Notes under the pieces: generated by a model
Databases searched by the model: none
Told to the model about the DNA's origin: nothing
Seen by the model: the letters and a program-made list of their open reading frames with translations, nothing else
Shown here: piece by piece, positions 33,050-42,329 of the stretch
Numbering within the stretch: position 1 is the first letter of the stretch
Layout of the letters: each line of letters begins with the position of its first letter
Origin: Bacteroidota bacterium
Lineage (GTDB): Bacteria; Bacteroidota; Bacteroidia; JABDFU01
DNA: 47,997 nt
Reading direction: 5' to 3'
Assembly (NCBI GenBank): GCA_013286385.1
Contig: JABDFU010000008.1
Span: 12,625-60,621, forward strand
Made by a program: the position numbers and the translations under genes

Positions 33050-36049
33050 ATGGTTTCAGGTAAAACAACACGTATTTTATTCTTTTTTTTACCTTTTTTC
33101 TGCCTTTGGGGAAGTCCGATTCGCGCTCAGCCGGCTGTTCGGCCGGGTGTTCAGCAGTCAGATCATTCGGTTCCCTTTTATGAAATGAAGGAAACCCATT
33201 GGGCCGATTCGGTCTTAAAAACCCTGACTCCGGATGAACGCATCGCTCAACTGTTCATGGTTGCGGCGTATTCAAACAAGGATAAAAAACATGTCAACGA
33301 GATTCGAAAACTAATCCGTCAGTACAAAATTGGCGGTCTCATTTTTTTCCAGGGCGGACCCCAGCGGGAGGCCAAACTGACCAATGCCTATCAAAAGGCG
33401 GCCCAGGTTCCTCTGCTGATTGCTATGGATGCAGAATGGGGGCTTGCTATGCGTCTGGACAGTACGGTGCAGTTCCCCCGGCAGATGTCATTGGGAGCGA
33501 TAAAAAATGACAGTTTGATTTACCAGATGGGGGCTGAAATTGCAAGAGAATGCAAACGAATAGGAATTCAGGTGAATCTGGCTCCGGTAGTTGATGTCAA
33601 CAGCAACCCGCTGAATCCGGTTATCAGTAACCGCTCTTTCGGAGAGAACACCTATAAGGTTGCGGACAAGGCTATGATGTATATGAGGGGTTTGCAGGAT
33701 AACGGAGTCCTTGCCAATGCAAAACATTTCCCCGGTCACGGGGATACCGACAGTGATTCCCACAAAACCCTGCCCGAGATCACGCATTCGAGAGCTCAGC
33801 TCGATTCGGTAGACCTCTATCCTTACCGTCAGCTTTTTCAGAATGGATTGGGCAGCCTTATGGTAGCTCATTTGTCCGTTCCTGCCCTTGACACGACTGC
33901 CAATACGGCCTCTACTCTTTCAAAAAAAATTGTGACAGGGCTGCTGCAGACTGAACTGGGATTCAAGGGACTGATTTTTACAGATGCGCTGAACATGAAA
34001 GGGGTAAGCAAGTTTTTTAACCCAGGGGTTGTAGATGTCAAAGCCCTTGTGGCTGGAAACGATGTCTTGCTTTTTTCAGAGAATGTACCTGTTGCGATGA
34101 AGGAAATCAAGAATGCCATTGCCAATGGAGAAATCACGCAGGAAGAAATCGACCGCAGGTGTTTGAAAATTTTACTTGCCAAACAATGGTGTGGGTTGAA
34201 CCACTATCAGCCGATTGAATTAAAGTCCTTATACAAGGATCTGAATACTCCTAATGCTGAGCTGATTAACAGAAAACTGATTGAAGCTTCGCTGACTGTT
34301 TTGCAAAACAAAAACAACCGTATTCCCTTGCGCAGACTTGATACCCTTAAAATTGCGGCACTGTCTCTGGGCTATAAAGGCTGTAACGGATTTCAGTCCA
34401 TGTTGGGGAATTATGCTCCTGTAGATTTTTTTGGCCTGGACAAAACGGGTTCGGCACAGGAATCTGATTCTGTTATTCACTGTCTCAAGGCATACAATCT
34501 TGTCATTATACAGGTCAACAATACCAATAATCTTCCTGCAAAAAATTTCGGGCTCACTCCGGAGTCACTTCGGGTTCTCAACGCGATTATGCGCCAGAAC
34601 AAGACCATTGTAAATGTAGCTGCCAATCCGTATGTGCTTGGGAAGCTGGACAGCCTCTCACTGGCAGAGGCTGTTCTGATTTCCTATGAGGACAATGAAC
34701 TGACGGAGAGCCTTTCGGCCCAGCTTATTTTCGGAGCCACAGGCGCAGATGGTAAATTACCGGTCAGCCCTTCGGTCGATTACAAAGCGGGAATCGGAAT
34801 TGAAATTAAACCCATCGGCCGCTTCAGGTATACTATTCCGGAGGAAGCTGGCATTTCAGGTTCTGTTCTTCGCAAAATTGACAGCATTGCGCTTGAGGGT
34901 GTAAAAGAAAAAATATATCCCGGTTGTCAGATCGCTGTGGCAAAAGACGGTAAGGTAATTTACCGGAAGTCCTTCGGATACCATACCTATGACAGGAAGC
35001 AGGCTGTCCGGAATGACGATTTGTACGATCTGGCTTCTGTTACAAAAATTGCAGCAACAACACCTTCTGTAATGAAACTGGTGGAGGAAAAAAGAATCAG
35101 TCTGGATGACAGTCTGGGCTATTTGTTGCCGGGATTAGCAGGCCTGGCCGGCAGTAACAAATCAGGAATCCAAATCCGGGAAATGATGACGCATCAGGCA
35201 GGACTGAAAGACTGGATTCCCTTTTGGATGCATACGATGAAAAAGGAAAAAAATTCAGAACGGTTCGATTATCTGCCCGGTATCTACAACACTTTTAAGT
35301 GCGATTCCTTCCCTCTTCGGGTGGCAGAAAATTTATATATCTGTAAAAATTATGTGGATTCGATTTACAAGATGATCATCAGTTCTGAAGTTAAAGGCGC
35401 TGGTACCTACAAGTACAGTGACCTGGGGTATTATTTTCTGAAAAAAATCATTGAGCAAAACCGCGGTTGCTCCCTGGAAGCCTATGTTTCAAAAACCTTT
35501 TACCGGCCACTGGGGCTTTCGACAATGGGGTTTAAGCCCAGGGACCGGTTTGATCTCAGCCGCATTGTTCCTACCGAACTGGATACCAAATTCCGCAAAC
35601 AACTGATTCAAGGGGATGTCCATGATCAGGGCGCTGCCATGCTTGGAGGAGTGGGAGGTCATGCCGGATTGTTTTCGGATGCCAATGACCTGGCTGTGCT
35701 CATGCAAATGATCCTGCAGAAAGGAGAATACGCCGGAGAGCGTTACCTTGATTCTTCTGTTGTCAATGAATTTACCCGATGCCAGTATTGCGCGGGTAAC
35801 CGAAGAGCCATCGGTTTTGATAAGCCCGATCTGCAAAATCCCAGGGACAATCCGGTTTGCGACTGTGTTTCTCCGCTGAGTTACGGACATACCGGTTTTA
35901 CAGGAACCATAACCTGGGTAGATCCGGATAAGCAATTGGTATATGTATTTCTTTGCAACCGGGTGTACCCCAATGCGGATATTAATAAACTGGCTAAAAA
36001 AGGTATCCGGAGCAAAATCCAGGCCGTTATCTATTCGGGCCTCCACTAA
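33050..36049 (+). CDS. Secreted GH3 (NagZ-like) and serine beta-lactamase-like fusion protein
   Basis: The 999-residue product has a signal peptide ending near IRAQ (residue 27). Residues about 50-400 are a GH3 domain with the NagZ-type loop KHFPGHGDTDSDSH (225-238), which carries the Asp-His acid/base dyad. The nucleophile is Asp312 in FTDALNMKG. Residues about 400-590 resemble the GH3 C-terminal domain, degenerate. Residues about 610-999 are a class C beta-lactamase or penicillin-binding-type serine hydrolase: SVTK (Ser663, Lys666), Tyr789 in YSD, and HTG (947-949) at the KTG position. NagZ removes GlcNAc from muropeptides. Fusion to a DD-peptidase or esterase-like domain suggests one periplasmic enzyme acting on glycan and stem peptide. 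The neighbour bshA does not clarify the role. Confidence 0.92.
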   Translation: MVSGKTTRILFFFLPFFCLWGSPIRAQPAVRPGVQQSDHSVPFYEMKETHWADSVLKTLTPDERIAQLFMVAAYSNKDKKHVNEIRKLIRQYKIGGLIFFQGGPQREAKLTNAYQKAAQVPLLIAMDAEWGLAMRLDSTVQFPRQMSLGAIKNDSLIYQMGAEIARECKRIGIQVNLAPVVDVNSNPLNPVISNRSFGENTYKVADKAMMYMRGLQDNGVLANAKHFPGHGDTDSDSHKTLPEITHSRAQLDSVDLYPYRQLFQNGLGSLMVAHLSVPALDTTANTASTLSKKIVTGLLQTELGFKGLIFTDALNMKGVSKFFNPGVVDVKALVAGNDVLLFSENVPVAMKEIKNAIANGEITQEEIDRRCLKILLAKQWCGLNHYQPIELKSLYKDLNTPNAELINRKLIEASLTVLQNKNNRIPLRRLDTLKIAALSLGYKGCNGFQSMLGNYAPVDFFGLDKTGSAQESDSVIHCLKAYNLVIIQVNNTNNLPAKNFGLTPESLRVLNAIMRQNKTIVNVAANPYVLGKLDSLSLAEAVLISYEDNELTESLSAQLIFGATGADGKLPVSPSVDYKAGIGIEIKPIGRFRYTIPEEAGISGSVLRKIDSIALEGVKEKIYPGCQIAVAKDGKVIYRKSFGYHTYDRKQAVRNDDLYDLASVTKIAATTPSVMKLVEEKRISLDDSLGYLLPGLAGLAGSNKSGIQIREMMTHQAGLKDWIPFWMHTMKKEKNSERFDYLPGIYNTFKCDSFPLRVAENLYICKNYVDSIYKMIISSEVKGAGTYKYSDLGYYFLKKIIEQNRGCSLEAYVSKTFYRPLGLSTMGFKPRDRFDLSRIVPTELDTKFRKQLIQGDVHDQGAAMLGGVGGHAGLFSDANDLAVLMQMILQKGEYAGERYLDSSVVNEFTRCQYCAGNRRAIGFDKPDLQNPRDNPVCDCVSPLSYGHTGFTGTITWVDPDKQLVYVFLCNRVYPNADINKLAKKGIRSKIQAVIYSGLH

Positions 36050-36081
36050 GTTTCTTTTTTGTTTCGTATTTTTACGTACAG

Positions 36082-37200
36082 ATGAAAATCGGAATTGTCT
36101 GTTACCCTACATTCGGTGGAAGTGGCGTTGTGGCCACCGAGCTGGGCATCGCCCTTGCCAAAAAGGGTCATAAGGTGCATTTCATTACCTATAGCCATCC
36201 GGTTCGCCTGGATACCTATTCGGAGAATCTGTTTTTTCATGAGGTACGGGTATCCGATTATCCCCTGTTCGAATACCAGCCTTATGAGCTGGTGCTTTCC
36301 AGCATGCTGGTGAATGTTGTGAAGTATGAAAAACTTGATCTGCTGCACGTGCACTATGCCATACCGCACGCATCCGCTGCCTATATGGCCAAACAAATTC
36401 TGGCTTCCCAGGGAATTTTCATCCCGGTTATCACCACATTGCATGGAACGGATATTACGCTACTGGGAAAAGACGCCTCCTTCGAACCGGTGATTACTTT
36501 TGCCATCAATCAGAGCGATGCTGTTACCGCAGTTTCGGAAAGTCTCAAGGCTGACACGTATGCCTATTTTAAAATAATCAAAGAGATTCAGGTTATCCCC
36601 AATTTTATAAATCTGGAGGAATACAAATTTGAATTGATCCCTGAACAACGTTTGAGCTATGCCCCTTATGGGGAAAAAATAGCAATTCACATTTCTAATT
36701 TCAGAAAGGTGAAGCGGGTAGAAGATGTGCTGAGGGTTTTTGACAAAATCCGTAAGAAAATCCCTTCGAAACTTATTTTGATCGGAGACGGTCCCGAACG
36801 TAGCAATATTCAGCGCCTTTGCAGGGAGCTGGATACCTGCGGAGATATTCATTCGTTGGGAAAAGTAGTCAGCCCTGAAAAGATTCTTCCGCTTGCCGAT
36901 ATTTTTTTGCTGACCTCTGAAACAGAAAGCTTCGGATTGTCTGCACTGGAAGCAATGGCTGCAAAAGTGCCGGTTATCTCAACAAATACGGGCGGTATTT
37001 CTGAAGTAAACAAACAGGGGTTTTCTGGTTTTCTTAGTAATGTAGGCGATATAGAGGATATGGCCAAGAATGCCCTGTTCCTTCTTGAAGACGAAAGCCG
37101 TTTAAAACAATTCAGGGAAAATGCCTACGAGCAGGCAAAAAAATTCGAATTGTCCCGTATTTTGCCGATGTACGAAAACCTCTATTCTTCGTTAATGTAA
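36082..37200 (+). CDS. bshA: BshA, N-acetyl-alpha-D-glucosaminyl L-malate synthase
   Basis: The 372-residue GT-B enzyme begins MKIGIVCYPTFGGSGVVATELG, the BshA hallmark, and continues with HVHYAIPHA and TTLHGTDITLLG. The donor-site Glu-x7-Glu occurs in TESFGLSALEAMA. BshA transfers GlcNAc from UDP-GlcNAc to L-malate, the first step of bacillithiol synthesis. BshB and BshC genes are not in the window. The gene follows the GH3 fusion by 32 bases on the same strand, so read-through is possible, but TATTTTTA just upstream might also serve as a weak -7 element. Confidence 0.95.
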   Translation: MKIGIVCYPTFGGSGVVATELGIALAKKGHKVHFITYSHPVRLDTYSENLFFHEVRVSDYPLFEYQPYELVLSSMLVNVVKYEKLDLLHVHYAIPHASAAYMAKQILASQGIFIPVITTLHGTDITLLGKDASFEPVITFAINQSDAVTAVSESLKADTYAYFKIIKEIQVIPNFINLEEYKFELIPEQRLSYAPYGEKIAIHISNFRKVKRVEDVLRVFDKIRKKIPSKLILIGDGPERSNIQRLCRELDTCGDIHSLGKVVSPEKILPLADIFLLTSETESFGLSALEAMAAKVPVISTNTGGISEVNKQGFSGFLSNVGDIEDMAKNALFLLEDESRLKQFRENAYEQAKKFELSRILPMYENLYSSLM

Positions 37201-37205
37201 GTTGA

Positions 37206-37508
37206 TTATCCCCCTGACTTCTTGACCCCGTATCCCATCCCTTCCAGAAGCTTCATCAGCTTTTCCCGGTGATCGCCCTGGAGAATAATTTCGGCTTCCT
37301 TGCAGGCCCCTCCAACGGCACATTTTTGTTTTAAGAGTTTGCAGAGTTCTTCGATTTTTTCTGCGCTTCCTTTGAATCCGCTGATTCTGCTGATCATTTT
37401 ACCTCCGCCTTTGCGATCAAGATGAATGCGCAGATCCTGCTCCCCGGGAGAAAAGAAACCGGGATTCGTCGAATACACGAAGCCCGAGCCGTTGTCATTT
37501 TTTTTCAT
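37206..37508 (-). CDS. SUI1/YciH-family translation initiation factor-like protein
   Basis: Starting at the ATG at 37508 gives 100 residues; an in-frame upstream codon at 37523 is possible but would overlap the previous gene further. The SUI1 (eIF1-like) fold is recognisable from IHLDRKGGGKMISRISGF, then an LCKLLKQKCAVGGACK helix-turn and IILQGDHREKLMKLLEGMGY. Bacterial YciH-type proteins affect start-codon fidelity; essentiality varies. The start overlaps the end of the upstream glycosyltransferase by 14 bases, within ATGAAAAAAAATGA. It ends five bases from the convergent bshA stop. Confidence 0.88.
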   Translation of the reverse strand: MKKNDNGSGFVYSTNPGFFSPGEQDLRIHLDRKGGGKMISRISGFKGSAEKIEELCKLLKQKCAVGGACKEAEIILQGDHREKLMKLLEGMGYGVKKSGG

Positions 37509-39036
37509 AATCCTTTGCGTCAATGCTGTAAATGTAGGTGGTCTGGTTGTCGTTGACCGGATTCAGGAAATGAACAATTTTGTCAACCAGTCCGGGTTCG
37601 ATAACGGCTTCGGGTTTCAGGGATGGAAAGTATTTTTTCAGACTGTCCACCCGGGAATCAATATTTTCAGCGCTCCAGAAAATCACGTAATTCGGAAATT
37701 TAGTCTTGTCCAGACTCATCACATCTGTATAGGCCGCTTTTGCATCGTGGTTTTTGGTTACCGGAATGATGCCCCAGGCGTTGCTTTGGAATTTGCGCAT
37801 GTAAAACAGCGGAGGCATGATGATACTTTCATTATTACTGTCGTCAATCAACAACGTGCGCACGGTTTTGTGGGAAAGGTAAGTCATGGATTCGACACGG
37901 TTTCGTTTGGAATAGGCCACTGAAATAACAAGTAACGGCGCCGTATTTAATGCCCAGAAAAATATCCAGCAAGCCTTCAGCAGGGTACGTCGTTTATTCC
38001 AGAAGGCCGATGAGCTGACGAATTCTGACCATCCGATGGAACCCAGAAGAATAAAAAACGGAATAAACGGAAAAATAAAACGCTCCTGTTTGTTGGGAAA
38101 CGAAGAGTGAAAAATGAAAAACAGGAACGAAGGAAGGAAAAGTATAAGTTGCTTTCTCCAGTTTCTGAAGTATCCGAACCAAAAGAAAAGACCGATAGGC
38201 GGCAGTATGATGCAGCTGATCAACAGGGGGTATGTTTCCCATCCATGGGTTACAAAATCATTCGGATGGGTCGCGTTGAAATGAACATATTCCATAAACT
38301 CTGCCAAAGGTCTTTTCCAGATAATGAAATCGGTAAGTCCCTGTATTAGTCCAACGGTGATTACCACCCCTGTTGCAAAAGCAAAGATCGCTTTCCACCT
38401 TTTTTCAAAAAGTAAAACAAGACCCATTCCTGTTATAAAAAGGGAACTTTGAAAGCGAATGGAAAAAGCGATGCCGGCAATTAAGCCGGCAAAAAAATAC
38501 AGGGAAAAAAGTTCTGTTTTTTTATTTTTAACGATGAACCAGGTCGGAATAAGCAAAAAGGGAACACAAACCACTTCAACCAGATTCCGTACACTCAGCA
38601 TAGGCATAAACCAAAGCAGGGCAAGAATAATTCCTACCGACCGGGCAACTTTAACTCCCGAGTAAAACCCGGCAATACGGTAGGCGTAATAGACCGTAAG
38701 CAATGAAAAAAGCGCATGGAGTAAGCGCACATACAGCATTTTTACCTGAGGGTCAAGTACATTCCAGTGCTCCAGTAAACGAAAAAGTAAAAAGTGAAGC
38801 CCCGGATAGAAAAGGCTGTGTCCGCTGGGATAGGTGATGCTGGATCCGTCAAAGGGCAGCCAGTTTTCGTAACAGCGGTCAACCCAGGACTGTGCAATCT
38901 CAATCACCAGAAAATGGTCATCATGCATTCCGTATCCTTTTGAAAACACGGCTGCAAGCAATCTGAAAAAGGCGGCTGCAATCAGGATCAGCAACAGGGG
39001 TTTTTCATCCCAGTATTTTTTTATTGTTTTTATCAT
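37495..39036 (-). CDS. GT39/ArnT-like polytopic membrane glycosyltransferase
   Basis: I use the ATG at 39036 (513 residues), which overlaps the stop of the permease gene as ATGA; the longer frame would run 64 bases into it. There are about 11 hydrophobic helices. Asp39-Asp40 in MHDDHF, just after helix 1, is the catalytic acidic pair of GT-C enzymes that use lipid-phosphate sugars. A soluble periplasmic C-terminal domain of about 130 residues follows. The protein probably attaches a sugar to a lipid or protein outside the cytoplasmic membrane. Acceptor unknown. Coupling with an LPS-transport permease hints at an outer-membrane lipid target, which is inference. Confidence 0.82.
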   Translation of the reverse strand: MIKTIKKYWDEKPLLLILIAAAFFRLLAAVFSKGYGMHDDHFLVIEIAQSWVDRCYENWLPFDGSSITYPSGHSLFYPGLHFLLFRLLEHWNVLDPQVKMLYVRLLHALFSLLTVYYAYRIAGFYSGVKVARSVGIILALLWFMPMLSVRNLVEVVCVPFLLIPTWFIVKNKKTELFSLYFFAGLIAGIAFSIRFQSSLFITGMGLVLLFEKRWKAIFAFATGVVITVGLIQGLTDFIIWKRPLAEFMEYVHFNATHPNDFVTHGWETYPLLISCIILPPIGLFFWFGYFRNWRKQLILFLPSFLFFIFHSSFPNKQERFIFPFIPFFILLGSIGWSEFVSSSAFWNKRRTLLKACWIFFWALNTAPLLVISVAYSKRNRVESMTYLSHKTVRTLLIDDSNNESIIMPPLFYMRKFQSNAWGIIPVTKNHDAKAAYTDVMSLDKTKFPNYVIFWSAENIDSRVDSLKKYFPSLKPEAVIEPGLVDKIVHFLNPVNDNQTTYIYSIDAKDYEKK

Positions 39037-40109
39037 TTGGGAGCTTTTAGAAGGAGGTAGACCGCAAGAAAACTGTACATCAGGTTGGGGAGCCAAACTG
39101 CAATGAAGGGAGTGGTCTGTCCACTGGATGCAAATGTTGACGAAACCTGTAAAAATAAAATGTAGGAAAAGCTTATTACAAGTCCCACGCCTATGTGCAT
39201 GCCTATTCCACCTCTGACTTTTCGGCTGCTCAGGGACACTCCGATAAGTGTAAGGATAAAGGTGGAAAAAGGCAATGCAATCCGTTTGTATTTTTCTATT
39301 TCAAAAAGCTCAATATTAGGGGTTCCCTTTTCTTTTTCGTCACGAATGTATTTGCTCAGGCGTGGGCTGGTCATCGTTTCAATGTTGCTGGCTTTCCGCC
39401 CAAAGTCAGATGGTTTCATGGCTATTACCGTGTCGAGGGTTTTACCTTTAATAAGCTGTTCTTTATCCCCGTTGATTCTTCGGATTACATAGTTTTGAAT
39501 TTGCCATTTGCCCTTACTGCTGTCCCATTTTATTCCATCCGACAATAATTTGAAACTCAGTTGATTGTTTTTTATTTTTTCCATGGAGAATTTTGGGGCA
39601 TAATTCTGATCGTTGTCATAGTGTTCGATGTACACAAAAGTTCGGGGTTCAATCTGAAGGTGAATGTTCCACTTGTCGTGGTGGTATTTACCATTAACGT
39701 ACTGATCTTCAAATGCTTGCCTTTTTTTATTGGCATACGGGATAATGTAGCTATTCAGTATGAGAGAACTGGAAGCTATAATAAGGGAGGCCAGCATATA
39801 AGGGAAAAGCATGCGCCAGAAACTGATGCCGCTGCTGAGAACAGCTACGATTTCTGACCGGGCAGCCATGCGGGAGGTAAAAAAAATAACCGCAATGAAG
39901 GTAAAAAGAGGACTGAAAAGGTTTATGAAATAAGGAATAAAATTGATGTAGTAATCAAAAATAATGGCATGTAATGGAGCTTTTTTGCTGACAAAACTTT
40001 CGATTTTCTCTGAAATATCGAAAATGATTACAATAATGTTGATCAGTGAGATAGACAGAAAAAACGTCCCAAGAAACTTCAGGAGAATGTATTTGTCTAA
40101 TTTTTTCAA
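39033..40109 (-). CDS. LptF/LptG-family (YjgP/YjgQ) permease
   Basis: The 358-residue product reads from TTG. The frame has a stop only six codons upstream and no other Met until residue 81, so TTG is the only start that keeps the first helix (LDKYILLKFLGTFFLSISLINIIVIIFDI). Helices 1-3, a periplasmic beta-jellyroll domain (about 130-270) and three C-terminal helices match LptF/LptG, which extract LPS from the inner membrane with LptB. Conserved LFSPLFTFIAVIFFTSRMA lies in helix 2-3. Two copies of a 13-base repeat lie just upstream of the start. Confidence 0.92.
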   Translation of the reverse strand: MKKLDKYILLKFLGTFFLSISLINIIVIIFDISEKIESFVSKKAPLHAIIFDYYINFIPYFINLFSPLFTFIAVIFFTSRMAARSEIVAVLSSGISFWRMLFPYMLASLIIASSSLILNSYIIPYANKKRQAFEDQYVNGKYHHDKWNIHLQIEPRTFVYIEHYDNDQNYAPKFSMEKIKNNQLSFKLLSDGIKWDSSKGKWQIQNYVIRRINGDKEQLIKGKTLDTVIAMKPSDFGRKASNIETMTSPRLSKYIRDEKEKGTPNIELFEIEKYKRIALPFSTFILTLIGVSLSSRKVRGGIGMHIGVGLVISFSYILFLQVSSTFASSGQTTPFIAVWLPNLMYSFLAVYLLLKAPK

Positions 40110-40112
40110 CCA

Positions 40113-40144
40113 GTAAATGTACTTTCAGCAGGTAAATGTACTTT
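40113..40144. repeat. Two 13-base direct repeats upstream of the LptF/LptG gene
   Basis: GTAAATGTACTTT occurs at 40113-40125 and 40132-40144, start to start 19 bases. On the minus strand each copy contains TACATTTA, one mismatch from the TAnnTTTG -7 element. They could be tandem promoters or a regulator site for the permease gene, whose TTG start is at 40109. Confidence 0.5.
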
Positions 40145-40153
40145 AATTTAAAA

Positions 40154-40184
40154 TTTGGTGAATATATAAAAATACTTAACTTTG
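40154..40184 (+). promoter_or_regulatory. Bacteroidota-type promoter of small lipoprotein 1
   Basis: TTTG (40154-40157), a 19-base spacer and TAACTTTG (40177-40184) match the -33/-7 consensus closely. The transcript would start near 40191, about 24 bases before the ATG. Confidence 0.8.
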
Positions 40185-40214
40185 CCGCCGGTTAACCAAA
40201 AACAATTAAAACCA

Positions 40215-40481
40215 ATGAAAAAAGTACTTACACTAGTTGCATTAGCAGGAATGGTAACATTCGTTGCGTGTGGTCCAAGCGCTGAAGAAAAAGCTGCTGC
40301 GGAAAAGAAAAAAACAGATTCAATTGCTGCTGTTGAGAAAGCAAAAGCTGATTCAGTTGCAAATGTAATGGCTGCAAAAGAAAAGGCAAAAGCTGATTCT
40401 ACTGCTGCTGTTGAGAAAGCAAAAGCTGATTCTGTTGCAAAAGCAGAAGAAGGCGGAAAAAAAGGCGGAAAAAAGAAATAA
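40215..40481 (+). CDS. Small Lys/Ala/Asp-rich lipoprotein 1
   Basis: The ATG at 40215 gives 88 residues and lies downstream of the promoter's start site. A lipoprotein signal (MKKVLTLVALAGMVTFVAC) makes the Cys in VACGPS the lipidated residue. The rest is a highly charged, probably helical chain built on the unit AAVEKAKADSVA, with one DNA segment of 30 bases repeated exactly 78 bases apart (40325 and 40403). It ends in a flexible basic tail (GGKKGGKKK). A paralogue lies about 2.1 kb downstream. Strong promoter and terminator suggest an abundant message. Function unknown; a structural envelope role like that of Braun's lipoprotein is a hypothesis. Confidence 0.85.
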   Translation: MKKVLTLVALAGMVTFVACGPSAEEKAAAEKKKTDSIAAVEKAKADSVANVMAAKEKAKADSTAAVEKAKADSVAKAEEGGKKGGKKK

Positions 40482-40500
40482 TTTTTTCTTTCCTGATTTT

Positions 40501-40530
40501 AAAAGCCCGGTTTACAGACCGGGTTTTTTA
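40501..40530 (+). terminator. Rho-independent terminator after lipoprotein 1
   Basis: The stem CCCGGT/ACCGGG has a six-base loop and is flanked by A4 and a run of six T. It begins about 20 bases after the stop codon. Confidence 0.85.
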
Positions 40531-40571
40531 TTTAAAGAGACTTGGGCTTTTTAAGCTTTGCTAAAGCAAGT

Positions 40572-42200
40572 CTACCGAATACCCGGAGGGTGAGTGGCTT
40601 TCTCCAGGGCTCTTCGGGCCAGCTGTTGATGCGGGTTAATTTCAAGAGCCTTCTGCCAATTGGAAATCATTTGAGCGGTGTCCCTAAGTTTTTCATACGT
40701 AACACCAAGGTTGTAATAGGCATCGGCATAGGCAGGATTCACCCTGATTTCTTCTGCAAATTCTTTTTTTGCGGAGTCGAACTGTTGTACACCAGTATAA
40801 ACGACTGCGATGTTGTTGTGTATCATCGGTTCATTCGGGTTGATTTTTAATCCTTCCCAATACGTTCTAAGGGCATCTTCCTTCCTTCCCTGCTGAACCA
40901 GGGCTGCCCCATAATTTAATTTGGCAAGTGCCGAGTGGGGAGAATTTTCGGACGCTTTTTCCCAGAACCTGAAATTATTGGCAAAGGCGCCTGTCTGGCT
41001 GGTATTGACCAGGGAAAAAATCAGAATCGCAGCGATTACAGCCACCAGGGCCGGTTTTTTCCTGAAATCCAGATTCTTCATAAAATCGATTTCAAACAAC
41101 ATGAGCAAAAACCCGATCATCGGAAGATAAGCGCGGTGTTCAAATCCGGTCAGAATGGGGACCAGAAAACTCGGGAGTAAAAAGACATTGAACCAGGCAA
41201 ATCCCCATAACAAAGCCGCTTTACTTTTTCCTTTGCTAAAGACAAGGAGCAAAATGACCAGCGCAATAAGCGGCAAAGCAATGAGGTAGTTCGTGTCAGC
41301 TGCCACCGACATGATGGATAAATTATAGGGGAAAATCATTTTCTGAAGTAACTGAAAATAGACAGGAAAGTTTGAAATAAAGGTCTGTAACAGATGAGCC
41401 GGTGACAGGTCAGCCTGTGTAGCCGCAACCACGTGCTTGCGCATAAAAAACCAGATCAAGCCAATAACCAGGTAACCCGCCAGTGTTCTGACAAAATTTT
41501 TTTCCCTGAATTTAACCTGAATCTTATCCTGAGGAAGGTGAATCAAGAAATACCAGAAAAAACTTACAATGGGAAGAAAAATGGCCGTTTCCTTTGTAAA
41601 GAGCGCAGACAAAAAGAATAGCAGATGAAGAAACAGCCGTTTGGTGTTGCCCGTGTCAACGTAGTTTTTATAAAAGATCAGACTCGCAAGAATACAAAGG
41701 GTCAGCATGGAGTCGTTTCTTCCGGGTATCCAGCCTACAGCCTGAGAAAGCATAGGGTGAACGGCCAGGATAAGACCACCCAGAAAAGCCAGTTGGGAAG
41801 AGTAGCCGTAGACCAACAAAAACCGAACTAACAAGAGGCAACAAAACAGGTGTATCAAAATATTGGTAAAGTGGTAAAAACCCGGATTCTGATTGCTAAA
41901 CTGGGCGTCAATCATTAAGGAAACCGTAACGAGGGGACGATAGTAAAATCCGCTTGAAGAAGAAGGGCTGGTGGGGTTGTAAAAAACATCATGGGAGAAA
42001 GCTGAAAAAAAGTTTCCGATATTTTTTATGTACTTGTAATTGGCTTTGATGAGTATGTTGTCATCCAGACCGACAAAATCGAAATGGGTAGTTCGTACAT
42101 AAAGGGCTGAAACCAGCAGGCCGATAAGCAGCAGCTGATAGTTGTATGTGTTTTTTACCTTTTTTTTTGCGGCCGATTGTTTTTTCATCCTCCGCTGCAT
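40572..42200 (-). CDS. TMTC-like polytopic membrane protein with C-terminal TPR repeats
   Basis: The 542-residue product has an N-terminal Lys-rich stretch, about ten hydrophobic helices and, in the first periplasmic loop, GLDDNIL with Asp46-Asp47. This is the GT-C acidic pair, as in protein O-mannosyltransferases and TMTC proteins. The last 130 residues form about three TPR units (ALAKLNYGAALVQQG, EPMIHNNIAVVYTG, ADAYYNLGVTYEKL). It may glycosylate exported proteins with the TPRs contacting them; both points are family-based inference. It lies between the two lipoprotein genes, on the opposite strand. Confidence 0.8.
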   Translation of the reverse strand: MQRRMKKQSAAKKKVKNTYNYQLLLIGLLVSALYVRTTHFDFVGLDDNILIKANYKYIKNIGNFFSAFSHDVFYNPTSPSSSSGFYYRPLVTVSLMIDAQFSNQNPGFYHFTNILIHLFCCLLLVRFLLVYGYSSQLAFLGGLILAVHPMLSQAVGWIPGRNDSMLTLCILASLIFYKNYVDTGNTKRLFLHLLFFLSALFTKETAIFLPIVSFFWYFLIHLPQDKIQVKFREKNFVRTLAGYLVIGLIWFFMRKHVVAATQADLSPAHLLQTFISNFPVYFQLLQKMIFPYNLSIMSVAADTNYLIALPLIALVILLLVFSKGKSKAALLWGFAWFNVFLLPSFLVPILTGFEHRAYLPMIGFLLMLFEIDFMKNLDFRKKPALVAVIAAILIFSLVNTSQTGAFANNFRFWEKASENSPHSALAKLNYGAALVQQGRKEDALRTYWEGLKINPNEPMIHNNIAVVYTGVQQFDSAKKEFAEEIRVNPAYADAYYNLGVTYEKLRDTAQMISNWQKALEINPHQQLARRALEKATHPPGIR

Positions 42201-42290
42201 AATTAGGTATTTTTTCCCAAAACCAGGGATATGAACAGGTGATTATTGAAAAATACTTGTATTTCAACGATTTATGTAAACAGATTAAGA

Positions 42291-42298
42291 TAACTTTG
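42291..42298 (+). promoter_or_regulatory. -7 promoter element of small lipoprotein 2
   Basis: TAACTTTG is identical to the -7 box of the paralogous gene and lies 31 bases before the ATG. I see no TTG at the right -33 spacing. Confidence 0.6.
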
Positions 42299-42329
42299 CC
42301 CTGATTAAACTAAAAACTCAAACAAGAAA

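Noticed and set aside
35489..36046. 185-residue antisense frame under the beta-lactamase domain.
   Set aside because: It lies fully within a well-supported gene and has no recognisable motif or start context.
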